Assembly: GCA_030248215.1 (NCBI GenBank)
Contig: JASANG010000314.1
Span: 62,001-126,000 of the forward strand
Direction of reading: 5' to 3'
Length of the DNA: 64,000 nt
DNA from: Enoplolaimus lenunculus
Taxonomy: Eukaryota; Nematoda; Enoplea; Enoplida; Thoracostomopsidae
How positions within the stretch are numbered: the first letter of the stretch is position 1; every line of letters begins with the position of its first letter. Positions 24,401-33,471 of the stretch are shown here, one piece after another. The position numbers were made by a program, and so were the translations under genes. A model generated the notes under the pieces. The model made no database searches. It was not told the DNA's origin and saw only the letters and a program-made list of their open reading frames with translations.

Positions 24401-26174
24401 TTGCATTAATTACCATGTTTAGCAACACCCATCCTGAAAGGTCGTAAGTTTTAAGTAACAACGAAATTAAATAAACACATTAAACATTTCTTGACATGGT
24501 TAAACTTCATTCAAAATACTGTCAAGATACATTGGCCATTGACATTTATATTCAGTCCAGTTTATGGTTGAAATACCACAATATTTGTCAGCATAGAACA
24601 AAACCTAAACACTAATACAAATGAAATAAAATACACAAGTTAAAATACTTCGAAAAACGTACACTTTATCACCCAAGTTCGATTGTCTTTATTACTAGTG
24701 CTTTTGCGACGCTTTGTTTTCGGATTGGGAGATATTTCTTCATCTGAGTCAATCAGAGACGGGTAAACTGAAATAAAATTAGACAAATGCATCAGATTGT
24801 TGCCTCATCCGTCGTTTCATTGATTCCAAATGTGCAGCTTGACTTCAAAATTTCCTAATGACGCAAAAGTACACACTGATACAAATTTTTTTCACTAAGT
24901 TAATCACCAAGCAGATCAAATCAAACTTACTAAACTCGCTGTCTTCCCGATATTCACCCATTTCCGCCCACGGGTCGTCCACTTTTGCCGCCGACATCAT
25001 GGGTGCACTTGTTGATGCCGCTGCATAAACGGTTTTCTTCGCAGTACGGCTCTGCCTTGCCGCACGCACCCTCTTCAATCCTGGAGATAGAAGTGTCTGA
25101 CCATCAGAGCCGGCTGATGGTGCCGAGTCACGCACAGTAGAGCCCGGACGAGAAATGCCCGATATTTTAATTTTCACTCTCTTGGTGGTAACGTCTGCTG
25201 TCGGGAGCATACCCCTGTCTCCGTGACTGTCATTCGACGTGCCCGGAACCGGTTCGAAACCTACCGAACAGGGCAGCTTTGGTCTAAGCAGTGAATGCTT
25301 TGTCACACAGTTCTCAGCGGTACTAGTGTCCTTGGTTACCGAGCCACCAAGTGTCACAGGGCTCTGTTCGTATACTTGGTAAGCGAGCTTTTTCAAAGGC
25401 AGGGGCCCACATTGAACTTGTCGTGTCTCAACAATACTTGGAGACAATTCGATAGATTCTGATGAGCTTGGGTAATATTGCCCTGATTGTTTGCAGTATT
25501 GAGCAGATTGAGGATCAGACGTAGATAAAGCCATGCTGACCATGACCTAAAATAACCGATTATTAAATTATTGAACTTGGAGCACAGGGACACTGAAGCC
25601 AAAAAATCCTCAGTAGCCAACAGACTGAAGCTGAAAAAGCCTCAGTAGCTAGCAGACTGAGCAAAATCAGTTTCAGCGTCCATGGGGTTTCGCTATTAGG
25701 CCCGCCCGCCAAACTCGATTTGCCTTGCGGTTCATACCCCTGATTCGAGATTTAGCCCCCGGTTGACTAATTTTTTAGTCTTAAACATTCAACTTTTCAA
25801 ACGTCAAGCAAACTTTTTGTATATTCTTCAGTCATAATGTAATCGATAAGCATGTAAAGTGTGCTTGCTTGTGATATACGAACGATCAGGCATGGTTAAA
25901 CAAAATTTTCTCTTAAAAACAGTAATTTTGTTGGTAAAAATTACCCACCCATCCGTACTCAAGATTTTCCCCAGCTGCCGACCGAGAGCTTCCTGATGAA
26001 GCCCCCACTCCGCCGGGAACCAGTGGATGCGCAATGCCCGTCTGCTACCCCGTTCAAAACTAAATTGCATGGTGTACGCATGATACTGTGGAAGTTAGCC
26101 CTGTAACGAAGGTTTCATCTGCAGCAGTTACAGAATTAAACAGTGTTTACTGGGATCAAATAACATTCAGACAT
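21314..26174 (-). CDS. Multi-exon host gene, disordered polyQ/polyN protein, unrecognised
   Basis: I read these exons, 5' to 3' on the minus strand: 26151-26174 (tentative start), 25945-26085, 24931-25546, 24673-24767, 21910-22714 and 21314-21459. All have AG/GT borders and agreeing phases, and the last ends in TGA. The product would be about 608 residues. The second exon looks folded (RIHWFPAEWGLHQEALGRQL). The rest is Ser/Thr/Pro- and Asp/Glu-rich and disordered, with basic clusters that could be nuclear signals (PKTKRRK, KRVRAARQSRTAKK), an Asn run at about 22494-22521 and a Gln run at 21393-21438 near the C-terminus. A nuclear regulatory role is inference only. The start is uncertain; upstream exons could exist. 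Confidence 0.7.
22902..22932. repeat. Single end of the GTATTCTCAAATGT MITE
   Basis: AATAGGTGCTACACACACTT followed by GAGAATACG matches the right end of the MITE at 575-789. It sits in the large intron, just upstream of the acceptor of the 21910-22714 exon. Confidence 0.5.
23533..24360. repeat. Composite repeat with internal tandem units, copy 1
   Basis: This intronic block starts TGTTTAATGAGCGAAGCTCG and ends CGAGCTTCGCTCAATACATG followed by TAGTCCCACTACGACTGG, so its ends are partly inverted. Next to the left end is CGTCTGTCCGTCTGAAAAG, followed by a tract that would read RISRTAE. Inside are four imperfect units of about 140-180 bp with the words TGCGAGGAATCTGAATAAA, TTTACAAACCTCC and TAGCTAATTTGCATATTAGC. 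An inverted copy lies at 55807-57742. I do not know its family. Confidence 0.7.
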
Positions 26175-26202
26175 AAGCCTTACTAATCGTAAGATCACTT
26201 TG

Positions 26203-26210
26203 TTTATATA
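26203..26210 (-). promoter_or_regulatory. Possible TATA box
   Basis: TATATAAA on the minus strand lies about 30 bp upstream of the tentative first ATG at 26174. The spacing would put the start of transcription almost at that ATG, so either the box or the first exon may be wrong. Confidence 0.25.
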
Positions 26211-26334
26211 CCTCACGCCGCGAACTGTACAGTTTAAAAAAAGATCCAGACGAAACAAAAAAATTTTAACGAAAAAATTTCCAAACCGGGACGAAACCTC
26301 AACCAATTAAACTATAAATTAGCACAGTGGGCCC

Positions 26335-26744
26335 CTTCGCCCTCTCGCCTCGCTTGCCTTCTCTTAGTTAAAAGCAACCAACCAGGGGAACCGGATCCCG
26401 GCCCGCCCCCTCCACCTTTCCCCCCCCGTTCCCTTAATTTACAGTTCAAATATCTTTCATTTTTCCCTTTTCTAATCTTTGCTAATCTTAAACTCCCAGA
26501 ACCCATAAACCATAAGGCGATCGCTTCATTCCACACAGACGACTAAAAAACAACAAAAAACAAAAAAAAAAAACACAGTCACTAAAATAAATCACAAAAA
26601 AAAAAAAAAAAAAAAGAAAAAAAATAATTAAATTTATTCTTCCCGTTCCCGGTCCCGGTCCCGGAAGTAAAAAATCATTCCTTCCGGATATAAATTCCTC
26701 CCCCCCGGCCCAACCCAACCCTAAACCCCAACCCAACTAGTAGT
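26335..26744. other. Low-complexity flank beside the Polinton
   Basis: C-runs, long A-runs and CCGTTCCCGGTCCCGG repeats fill this stretch up to the element's left end. It is unlike the gene on its left and holds no exon that I can see. Several open frames here are artefacts of the runs. Confidence 0.6.
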
Positions 26745-26802
26745 AGGAAAATGGGGGTTTCAGGACAAAAATCCACTGTTGGCACTGCGCCAACTACAAA
26801 TT
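26745..26802 (+). repeat. Polinton left terminal inverted repeat
   Basis: It begins AGGAAAATGGGGGTTTCAGG and matches the reverse complement of 43479-43536 with one difference over 58 bp. An AG start is usual for Polintons. Similarity fades beyond this block. Confidence 0.9.
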
Positions 26803-26900
26803 GGCAAGACTTGATCTAAACAAACTGAGACAACTCATCTGTGGCGTATTTCGAGTGAGTCACCATGTTTAATTTCCATGAGACAGACCAAATTCACAAG

Positions 26901-26908
26901 TATAAAAG
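26901..26908 (+). promoter_or_regulatory. TATA box upstream of the NADAR gene
   Basis: TATAAAAG lies 107 bp before the ATG at 27008. Similar boxes precede several other genes of the element. Confidence 0.5.
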
Positions 26909-27007
26909 CGTCATCATCGAAAGAAATTTTTATTTTAAACAGATCGTTAGTATCTTTTCGTAACTTAGTGGAGCAATTTGTTTATACAATTGTGTAACCA
27001 GTAAAAC

Positions 27008-27583
27008 ATGGAATCTGATTCTAAAGCGAGCAAAACTACCACTTCAGCACCGCTAGAACGTTATGTACTAAGTGGAGGGGATGGAAAAACTGTGGTAGTA
27101 CTGTTTAGTAGTGGATGGAGTTGCTTTTCGAATTTTCGACCTGCAGCAATCAAGATTAATGGAGTCAAGTATCGCAGCGTTCAGCAATACATCGAAGCTC
27201 AAAAGGCCCTTCACATGGAAAGACCTGATTTGTACAACGTAATTTTGCAAACTTTTTCACCCAGAAAGTGCTTCGAAATTATGCAGGCGGCAGTGGAAAC
27301 AATTCCAAAAACTTGGAACGAACAGCAACTGGCACATCTCAAAGTAGCTGTATTGGCAAAGTTTCAACAACACTCAGAAATGCGAAAAACCCTGCTCGAA
27401 ACCGGTAACGCTTTGCTGGTTTTCGCATCAGCATACGATACGTTTCTTGGAAATGGGTTGGACTTGATGGATCCAGCGTCTGAGCATCCATCGAAGGTGA
27501 GAGCTAAGGCAAAGTTTGCGCAGTTAATTAGCGTTTTACAGTCAGTTAAACAATTTCTGTTCTGCTGTGCGTATTTTTGGTAA
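27008..27583 (+). CDS. NADAR-family N-glycosidase, Polinton cargo
   Basis: The protein carries a NADAR (YbiA-like, DUF1768) domain. After a short N-terminal tail come the signature stretches FSSGWSCFSNFRPAAI, then YRSVQQYIEAQKA, and near residue 145 ASAYDTFLGNGLDL. Family members hydrolyse N-glycosidic bonds in riboflavin intermediates, and others remove ADP-ribose from guanine. Family-like sequence continues beyond this frame to about 27747, so the gene may have an intron; I have not modelled it. It sits just inside the left repeat and upstream of the integrase, with a TATA box at 26901. A role in reversing host ADP-ribosylation is inference. NADAR is not part of the core Polinton gene set. 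Confidence 0.85.
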   Translation: MESDSKASKTTTSAPLERYVLSGGDGKTVVVLFSSGWSCFSNFRPAAIKINGVKYRSVQQYIEAQKALHMERPDLYNVILQTFSPRKCFEIMQAAVETIPKTWNEQQLAHLKVAVLAKFQQHSEMRKTLLETGNALLVFASAYDTFLGNGLDLMDPASEHPSKVRAKAKFAQLISVLQSVKQFLFCCAYFW

Positions 27584-27833
27584 GTGTAAATTTCGCTTTA
27601 AACCATTGTACTGTATATACGTGTTATTTTAGTATCCTGGGAAAAACATGCTTGGATCAACACTGATGCAAGTGCGAGCGGAGTTAGCAGCAATCAACAG
27701 CGGTGCAACAATCAGCGCAGACAAAAATGGTTCTCCTGAATTTTAAGAAAAGATAAATTAACAACACCATTGGATTGAAGTGTGGTTAATCAAAGAGTAA
27801 TTTGTTTGTTTATTCCGATTCAGAATATTAAAA

Positions 27834-28823
27834 ATGAATAAAGAAATTTCAATTGATTCGTTGTTATCGTCAATTTATTACAGTCCAGAATCAGCTGCGT
27901 CGTTTACTAATACAAATAAGTTGTGGTTAACTGCTCGTAAGTTGTTGCCTCAACTTTCTATTGCGCAAGTCAAACAGTGGTTAAGCCAACAGGTTGTGCA
28001 TCAGTTGCACAAAATCAAGTCACGCAGGCATCTTACCACCAAACTAAAAGTAAACAGGGCTAATGAGCAGTGGGATGTAGATTTAATGTTCGTTAGGAAG
28101 TGTAAACGCTACAATGACAACTATCAGTATATTCTGGTTGCAATTGATATTTACAGCCGAAAGGCGTATGTTGAACCGTTACGCAACAAACTATCGCACA
28201 CAGTCACAGAAGCATTTCGCAAAATTATAAAACGTGCCAACTGCAAACCCTCAATTGTAAGATCGGAATACGGCACTGAGTTCAAAGGCGTGTTTGATCA
28301 GTTTCTACAGTCGAAACAGATTCGGCACTTTTGGGCAAATAATGCCTACAAGGCAAATTATGCCGAACGATTTATTAGAACATTGCGAGGCAAAATTCTA
28401 AAGTTTTTGACGCACACCAACTCGCTTCGCTACATTGACACTTTGCAAGATTTAGTTACGTCATACAATTTGACAGAGCATCGTAGCGTAGGAACTGCAC
28501 CAGAGTACATAAAGAAAGAAAACGAAAAGTATCAAGGTAAACAGTTAAAGACATCAATAGAAAAGCAAAAATTCAGATTTAATCTAGGAGACTACGTTAG
28601 AATATCTTTGGGTAAGCCTGGATTTGCTAAAGCTAGTGAACAAAACTGGACAACCCAAATCTATGAGGTAGTTCAACGACAAATGGGTGTGCCTCCTGCA
28701 TACAAGTTGCAAGACATGTTTGGGACACAAATGACAGGTTCCTATTATGCAGCTGAATTGCAAAAAATTAATAGCTTAAAAAACCATAACACTACTGTGT
28801 TGCGCGAGTATAAAAGCAGATGA
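27834..28823 (+). CDS. Polinton integrase (RVE family)
   Basis: A 329-residue protein with the retroviral-type integrase core from about residue 78 to 225: WDVDLMF, then YILVAIDIYSRKAYVEPL, the EYGTEF region, and NYAERFIRTLRGK, which together mark the DDE-type catalytic fold. The C-terminal 90 residues (FNLGDYVRISL, then a region like SH3-type tails) fit the DNA-binding end of such enzymes. The enzyme would cut and join the element's ends during insertion. The integrase is normally near one end of a Polinton, as here. Confidence 0.93.
   Translation: MNKEISIDSLLSSIYYSPESAASFTNTNKLWLTARKLLPQLSIAQVKQWLSQQVVHQLHKIKSRRHLTTKLKVNRANEQWDVDLMFVRKCKRYNDNYQYILVAIDIYSRKAYVEPLRNKLSHTVTEAFRKIIKRANCKPSIVRSEYGTEFKGVFDQFLQSKQIRHFWANNAYKANYAERFIRTLRGKILKFLTHTNSLRYIDTLQDLVTSYNLTEHRSVGTAPEYIKKENEKYQGKQLKTSIEKQKFRFNLGDYVRISLGKPGFAKASEQNWTTQIYEVVQRQMGVPPAYKLQDMFGTQMTGSYYAAELQKINSLKNHNTTVLREYKSR
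28809..28816 (+). promoter_or_regulatory. TATA box
   Basis: TATAAAAG, overlapping the end of the integrase gene and 57 bp before the ATG at 28866. Confidence 0.45.
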
Positions 28824-28865
28824 TATCTGCTCAGAATGTCAGTTTGTTAGATTTCTGACAGTAAA

Positions 28866-29252
28866 ATGAGTCGTCGAAGTTCTCCGTTGCGCTTTTCGGA
28901 TCAGGAAATTTTGTGTAAAATTCAGCGTCTAATGTTCACTAATTGTTGGGGGTGCAGTAGCGAGGATCCTATGGTCAGACGCTACGGTTCTGCTCATCAA
29001 AACGGTTGCCAGATGAGCAAGGCATCCAGCGTCGATCTTTTCTTTCATGAAGCTTTGGTAAATTTGCATTATCGAACGTCAATGAATATCGATCCTGCAG
29101 AGCGAAAAAAAGTAATTCAACGATTAAAGCAGATCTGGTGTGACGACACAGTGGACAGTGACGATGGAATGAGTGGCAGTGTTGCAGACATCGAATCAAG
29201 TACAAATTCAAAGAACGAAAACCGCGCTGAAGAGAATTCTACACCAAAATAG
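28866..29252 (+). CDS. Small Cys/His-rich Polinton protein, unknown role
   Basis: A 128-residue protein with CWGCSSEDP followed about 15 residues later by HQNGCQMS, then FFHEALVNLHY. The Cys/His spacing suggests one small zinc site. This resembles a short protein often found beside Polinton capsid genes (C-x-GC ... H-x-C-x-M), but I cannot name its job. The last 40 residues are acidic and polar. It lies between the integrase and the candidate penton gene and has its own TATA box at 28809. Confidence 0.6.
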   Translation: MSRRSSPLRFSDQEILCKIQRLMFTNCWGCSSEDPMVRRYGSAHQNGCQMSKASSVDLFFHEALVNLHYRTSMNIDPAERKKVIQRLKQIWCDDTVDSDDGMSGSVADIESSTNSKNENRAEENSTPK

Positions 29253-29267
29253 TGCTAGATAAAAGCA

Positions 29268-29275
29268 TATAAAAG
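29268..29275 (+). promoter_or_regulatory. TATA box
   Basis: TATAAAAG, 64 bp before the ATG at 29332. Confidence 0.45.
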
Positions 29276-29331
29276 ATCTGTATACCGCTGATTAATGCTT
29301 GTGCGTAGTTATTGTTTTTTTACAAAATAAA

Positions 29332-30153
29332 ATGCAGCATTACGATAAAGACAGTTTCTACGTTACTCTTATAAGCAGCGAATGTTGCGATGAGTTTACT
29401 CAAAATTCATTAAACAGTTTTACAAACAGGCTTGTTGCTCCATTGCATCTCGACAGGGTTCGTTGGGAGGTGGGGTTATGTGAAATAACTTATCCCGAAA
29501 ACATTTTAAACATACATAGTAGCGATGAGAATTTCATGCTATTAAACGGATTGCCTACGGGGTTTCACTTTAGACACTCCAGTAATGGTCAGTCATGGAT
29601 TAATGAGCGAATACCAGATGGTACCTATAATGATCCGTTAGATCTGGTAGAAAGTATGAATAACAATTTATCTCAAGTAGGCAAGAAAATATTACATTTT
29701 GATTACGATAACTCAAAAGAAAAAATATTCGCCAAGTGCTTGCTTGACACGCCAATTCTCTTGTCATTTTCAAAAAAATATTCGTCGTTGCTCGGGTTTC
29801 TAGGAAGCAAAAAATTTGTTGTAAATAACCAGGGACTTTTAGCAAGCAGAAAAGTAAACTTGCTCGCTGGAGTTTCATTATTATACGTTTACTCTGACAT
29901 ATGTAAAGCTCAGTTAATTGGGCATACCGAAATCCCAGTATTACGAATAGTTTGTCGATCTACAACTGAATTTCCAAAAGCCAAAATGGTTTTGAAAACA
30001 CATACTTTCTCACGACCACACTATGTTGCTTTAGACAAAAATTTTATTTCAACCATAAAGGTATATATACTAACTGAACACAGTGCTCCGGCACCTTTTG
30101 ATGATCGTGGAGATTGTGTTATAGTAAAACTTCACTTTCGAAAAACATTATAA
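29332..30153 (+). CDS. Candidate minor capsid (penton-like) protein
   Basis: A 273-residue protein starting MQHYDKDSFYVTL; an upstream TTG would extend the frame but is an unlikely start. The pattern FYVTL...FTNRLVAPLHL...WEVGLCEITYP is shared by a protein that regularly accompanies Polinton major capsid genes and is taken as the vertex (single jelly-roll) protein. I rest on this remembered pattern and on position, so the structural role is inferred. The body is beta-rich in appearance, without membrane segments. It lies two genes upstream of the major capsid gene. Confidence 0.65.
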   Translation: MQHYDKDSFYVTLISSECCDEFTQNSLNSFTNRLVAPLHLDRVRWEVGLCEITYPENILNIHSSDENFMLLNGLPTGFHFRHSSNGQSWINERIPDGTYNDPLDLVESMNNNLSQVGKKILHFDYDNSKEKIFAKCLLDTPILLSFSKKYSSLLGFLGSKKFVVNNQGLLASRKVNLLAGVSLLYVYSDICKAQLIGHTEIPVLRIVCRSTTEFPKAKMVLKTHTFSRPHYVALDKNFISTIKVYILTEHSAPAPFDDRGDCVIVKLHFRKTL

Positions 30154-30170
30154 AGTGGTAAACATTTGGT

Positions 30171-30713
30171 ATGGCAACATTTTCGGAATTCGGTCAGCGT
30201 GGTTATGGTCTTGGTTCTGTTTTTGCAACTCTTGCTCGTTTCGCTGTACCGACTGCAGCTCGCTACTTAGCGCCACATATATTGCGAGGAGTGACTGAAA
30301 CTGTAACAAATGAAGTCGGCTCTAAATTGATGTCCAGAAAAAATAATTCTTCTGGTCAACCGACAGCTGGGCAACAACAAAATTCCAAAATTAGAAAACA
30401 AAAACTTGCCAAACAAGTGGCTAAAAACATAGGCAAAAGTATTGCGGCTGATCTAACGTTTCGTGCGCTGTATAACAACCAGAAAGGTTGTGGGGCAAGG
30501 AAGCAAATTTCGAAACTTAGGCAATCAAGGACACGTAGAACCAAAACCAGAAAATTTGCGGGAAAACGTTCAACATTTGAAAAAAGTTCGCAATGCCAGA
30601 AACTCAATTCTCGTGCTCAGAAATCGAGCGTTGGTCGCAAAGGCAAAGTGCACAAAAGAGCAACGCCTAAATTTCAACAGACACAAGTTTTGCCAAGTGA
30701 TATATTTGGATAG
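30171..30713 (+). CDS. Basic virion-core-type protein
   Basis: A 180-residue protein. Residues 1-45 are hydrophobic and amphipathic (GYGLGSVFATLARFAVP, then RYLAPHILRGVTETV). The remainder is very rich in Lys, Arg, Ser and Gln (TRRTKTRKFAGKR). A hydrophobic head plus a basic tail is the layout of adenovirus-like core or membrane-lytic proteins (pVI, pX), and such genes sit next to capsid genes in Polintons. DNA binding is inferred from charge only. Confidence 0.5.
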   Translation: MATFSEFGQRGYGLGSVFATLARFAVPTAARYLAPHILRGVTETVTNEVGSKLMSRKNNSSGQPTAGQQQNSKIRKQKLAKQVAKNIGKSIAADLTFRALYNNQKGCGARKQISKLRQSRTRRTKTRKFAGKRSTFEKSSQCQKLNSRAQKSSVGRKGKVHKRATPKFQQTQVLPSDIFG

Positions 30714-30736
30714 CTTTATGTCACATCCTGTGAAAG

Positions 30737-30744
30737 TATATAAA
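30737..30744 (+). promoter_or_regulatory. TATA box for the major capsid gene
   Basis: TATATAAA, 53 bp before the ATG at 30790. Confidence 0.5.
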
Positions 30745-30789
30745 CTCTAACTTAAATAAATTTATTCAGTTTTGAAGTCCTTTGTTAAT

Positions 30790-32160
30790 ATGTCGCTTAA
30801 ACACAAAAGTTCACCATCAATCCAAAGCGCGCGGAAGCGGCGTGTTAAATTGGATCAATCTGACGATGGTTGCAACGTTATGAAAAATGAGCTTGATTTG
30901 TTTTCAGGTAAAACTGTGCAAAGCTCAGTTCAAGATAGCACTTGGGTAGACATTCGTCCAAGCAACAGTGTCAACGATGTAACTGCGATTAACTTTTTTA
31001 TACCTGGTAATGATGAGGAGTTTTTGGACCCTATATTTTATTTGAAAATTTCTGCCCGAATTGTTACACTTGAAGGAAAGCTGACTGAGCCGGGATCAGA
31101 AGTCGCAATTGTGAACTTATTCGGCCACACAATGTTCAAAAGAATAGACATAAAGTTACAAGACAAAATTATTTCGACTTCTTCCGACAATTATCCATAC
31201 GGAGCATACATCGAGAGACTGCTAAACTTTGGAGAAACGGCTAAGAAAAATCAACTAGCTGCTGAAGGTTACTACAAAGATACTGCCGGTGCAGTTGACG
31301 CAATGGATGTGAAACAAAATTATGGGTACGAACGGCGGCGTACTCTTGTATCAGGAAGCAAAAAATTTGCAATGTTTGTTCGGCTGTCAACAGACCTCGC
31401 TACTCAGCCACGTTTACTACCGAATGGCGTAGATGTTAACATTTCGTTGCACCAAACGACAAACAACTTTCGGTTAATGTATGCAGCTACTACTCATGAC
31501 CCTTCAATTGAATTTTACGACACAACTTTGTTCGTCAGACGGGTTAAATTAGCACCGCCGATCGGAGCTTACATTGCAACCCAGCTGCGTCTACATCCAG
31601 CAGTGTATTACATTTCACGCGTTGTCGTAAAAGAATTTCAAATCTCGGCCGGGCGCACTCTTATCAACAGAGAAAACATATCTAGAGGGCCTTTACCTAG
31701 AACAGTAGTCGTTGGGATGGTCGAAAGTGATGCACTAACAGGCTCGAGCATCAAATCACCGTTTAATTTTGTGTCAAAACGAGCAAACTTTGTATGTTTG
31801 TACAAAGAAAGTGAGATGGTGCCAAGTGTGCCATACACGCCAAAATGGGAAGAAAATGATGCCGTTCGCGAATACTTAAGTCTACTAACAGTGGCAGGCA
31901 ACCAGGGTACTAGTTGTGACAACGGTATTTCTTACATTGACTACTTGAAGGGTGGGTATGTTTTGTATGGTTTTGACTTAACTGCCGATGAATCTGGTTG
32001 CGCGTCGCACGGCACTGTGTCTCGAAGTGGGGAATTGACGTTGAAAATGCAATTTGACGTAAAAGATATTGATCAGTCTTGTACGATCATAGTTTACATG
32101 ATGTATGATAACTGTATATACATTGATAATAATCGTAATGTTATTACTGACTATACTTAG
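30790..32160 (+). CDS. Polinton major capsid protein (double jelly-roll type)
   Basis: A 456-residue protein of the family seen in many animal genomes as F54H12.2-like proteins. Recognisable landmarks are NELDLFS near residue 37, STWVDIRPSNSVND, the NYPYGAYIERLLNFG stretch, YYKDTAG, then SRVVVKEFQI and, at the C-terminus, VYMMYDNCIYIDNNRNV. The family is the trimeric hexon-like shell protein of Polintons. I chose the ATG at 30790; an in-frame TTG lies 18 bp upstream. It sits between the basic core protein and the protease, as in other Polintons. Confidence 0.85.
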   Translation: MSLKHKSSPSIQSARKRRVKLDQSDDGCNVMKNELDLFSGKTVQSSVQDSTWVDIRPSNSVNDVTAINFFIPGNDEEFLDPIFYLKISARIVTLEGKLTEPGSEVAIVNLFGHTMFKRIDIKLQDKIISTSSDNYPYGAYIERLLNFGETAKKNQLAAEGYYKDTAGAVDAMDVKQNYGYERRRTLVSGSKKFAMFVRLSTDLATQPRLLPNGVDVNISLHQTTNNFRLMYAATTHDPSIEFYDTTLFVRRVKLAPPIGAYIATQLRLHPAVYYISRVVVKEFQISAGRTLINRENISRGPLPRTVVVGMVESDALTGSSIKSPFNFVSKRANFVCLYKESEMVPSVPYTPKWEENDAVREYLSLLTVAGNQGTSCDNGISYIDYLKGGYVLYGFDLTADESGCASHGTVSRSGELTLKMQFDVKDIDQSCTIIVYMMYDNCIYIDNNRNVITDYT

Positions 32161-32201
32161 TTTTTCTTTTATTCGTGTTGATTATTTGAACTAAGGCAAA
32201 A

Positions 32202-32612
32202 ATGAACAGCGTGCAGATCAGCGATGCTTTACAGTTTGATCGTTTTACAGCAAAATATGCTGTTGGAGTGTTTGCAGCTGATACATTGCCTTTGACAATA
32301 CAAAAAATACCTAGTATGTTAATTGTGAATACAGATAATTCAAGTGCGCCTGGACTGCATTGGGTTTTATTTTGGTTCCACTCAAAATACAGCGTTTCTT
32401 ACTTTGATTCGTTTGGTGTTGACGTTGAAAAATATAACAAAAATTTAGCTAAATTTCTAAGACGCTATTTAGACGTACAAAGTCTGAATTGCAGACAACT
32501 GCAATCGCTACAGTCGGATACGTGCGGGCATTGGTGCTTATTTGTTGCATACTTTTTATCTAGACAACTGCATAATTGTTTAGACGGGTTTTCTGGTACA
32601 AATCGCATTTGA
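32202..32612 (+). CDS. Adenain-like cysteine protease
   Basis: A 136-residue protein with the adenovirus protease arrangement: GLHWVLFWFHS with the catalytic His, SYFDSFG with the acidic partner, and SLQSDTCGHWC with the Cys nucleophile and upstream Gln. Such proteases process capsid and core proteins during virion maturation. It follows the major capsid gene and precedes the ATPase. Confidence 0.9.
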   Translation: MNSVQISDALQFDRFTAKYAVGVFAADTLPLTIQKIPSMLIVNTDNSSAPGLHWVLFWFHSKYSVSYFDSFGVDVEKYNKNLAKFLRRYLDVQSLNCRQLQSLQSDTCGHWCLFVAYFLSRQLHNCLDGFSGTNRI

Positions 32613-32717
32613 ACGACGGCTTAGTTAAACGGTTTGTTAACCGTCATTTTAAATTACAACATAGCACCGAGTGTGTTTCTTTTCAAATTTGCTGCCGAGG
32701 TGAAGTTATATTTCATA

Positions 32718-33392
32718 ATGGCAATTGCTGGAGTACCGCTTGATTTTGACGAAAGAATCAAATTTCCAAGCTCTATAATTGTAATGGGCGTTTCTGGCAG
32801 TGGCAAAACACAATTAGTCACTCGGCTGCTAAGAAAAATTCGGATAGTGTTTGACGTGCCTGATATTGATTGCGTTTTATTGTGCTATGGTGTGTATCAG
32901 GACGCATACTCGCGCTGTTGTGAAACAGGAAACGTTTTTATAACTGATGGCTTTAATGAAGATATTCTGCGGCAGCATGGAATCTTTGATTCAAGCAGAA
33001 ATACAGTTCTGATTTTAGACGATTTGCACGCGGAACTGTGTAATAACCCTTTGTTAGGAAAGTTGTTTTGCAAATTTAGCCACCACCTAAATACTACGGT
33101 CATTTTCACAACTCAAAATTTGTATCATAAAGGGTCGCAAACACGAGATGTTATTTCAAATGCTCATTATGTTATATGTTTTGCGCAACCGCGTGACAAA
33201 ACTGCCATTAGTGTTTTGGCACGCCAAATGTACCCAGATAATAGCAAGTTTTTAGTTTCAGCTTATGAACAAGCAACATCTGAAAGATATGGATACTTGT
33301 TCATTGACGCCAGACCTGAAACGCCAGATGTGTTGCGCCTTCGAACCAATTTTTTCCCAGGCGAAATAACTTTTGTATTTGTGCCTAAGTAG
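32718..33392 (+). CDS. Genome-packaging ATPase (FtsK/HerA, A32-like)
   Basis: A 224-residue protein with Walker A GVSGSGKT near residue 25 and Walker B TVLILDDL near residue 100. A TTVIFTTQNLYHKG stretch follows, where the family carries its sensor motif. The start is the ATG at 32718; the open frame extends upstream through a TTG. The family drives double-stranded DNA into capsids. Size and position match Polinton ATPases. Confidence 0.92.
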   Translation: MAIAGVPLDFDERIKFPSSIIVMGVSGSGKTQLVTRLLRKIRIVFDVPDIDCVLLCYGVYQDAYSRCCETGNVFITDGFNEDILRQHGIFDSSRNTVLILDDLHAELCNNPLLGKLFCKFSHHLNTTVIFTTQNLYHKGSQTRDVISNAHYVICFAQPRDKTAISVLARQMYPDNSKFLVSAYEQATSERYGYLFIDARPETPDVLRLRTNFFPGEITFVFVPK

Positions 33393-33442
33393 CATTATTT
33401 ATGTATATATTTTAAGTTCGTTCTTATATAGTTGCGTTTCAG

Positions 33443-33450
33443 TATAAAAT
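33443..33450 (+). promoter_or_regulatory. TATA-like box
   Basis: TATAAAAT, 29 bp before the ATG at 33472. This is very close for a TATA box, so the true start of transcription may differ. Confidence 0.3.
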
Positions 33451-33471
33451 TTGTCCGTTTTGCAGTAAATA

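Noticed and set aside
26151-26174. Certain first exon of the polyQ gene
   Set aside because: The 24-bp exon fits in phase but would need a 65-bp intron and a TATA box almost on top of the ATG, so I keep it only as tentative.
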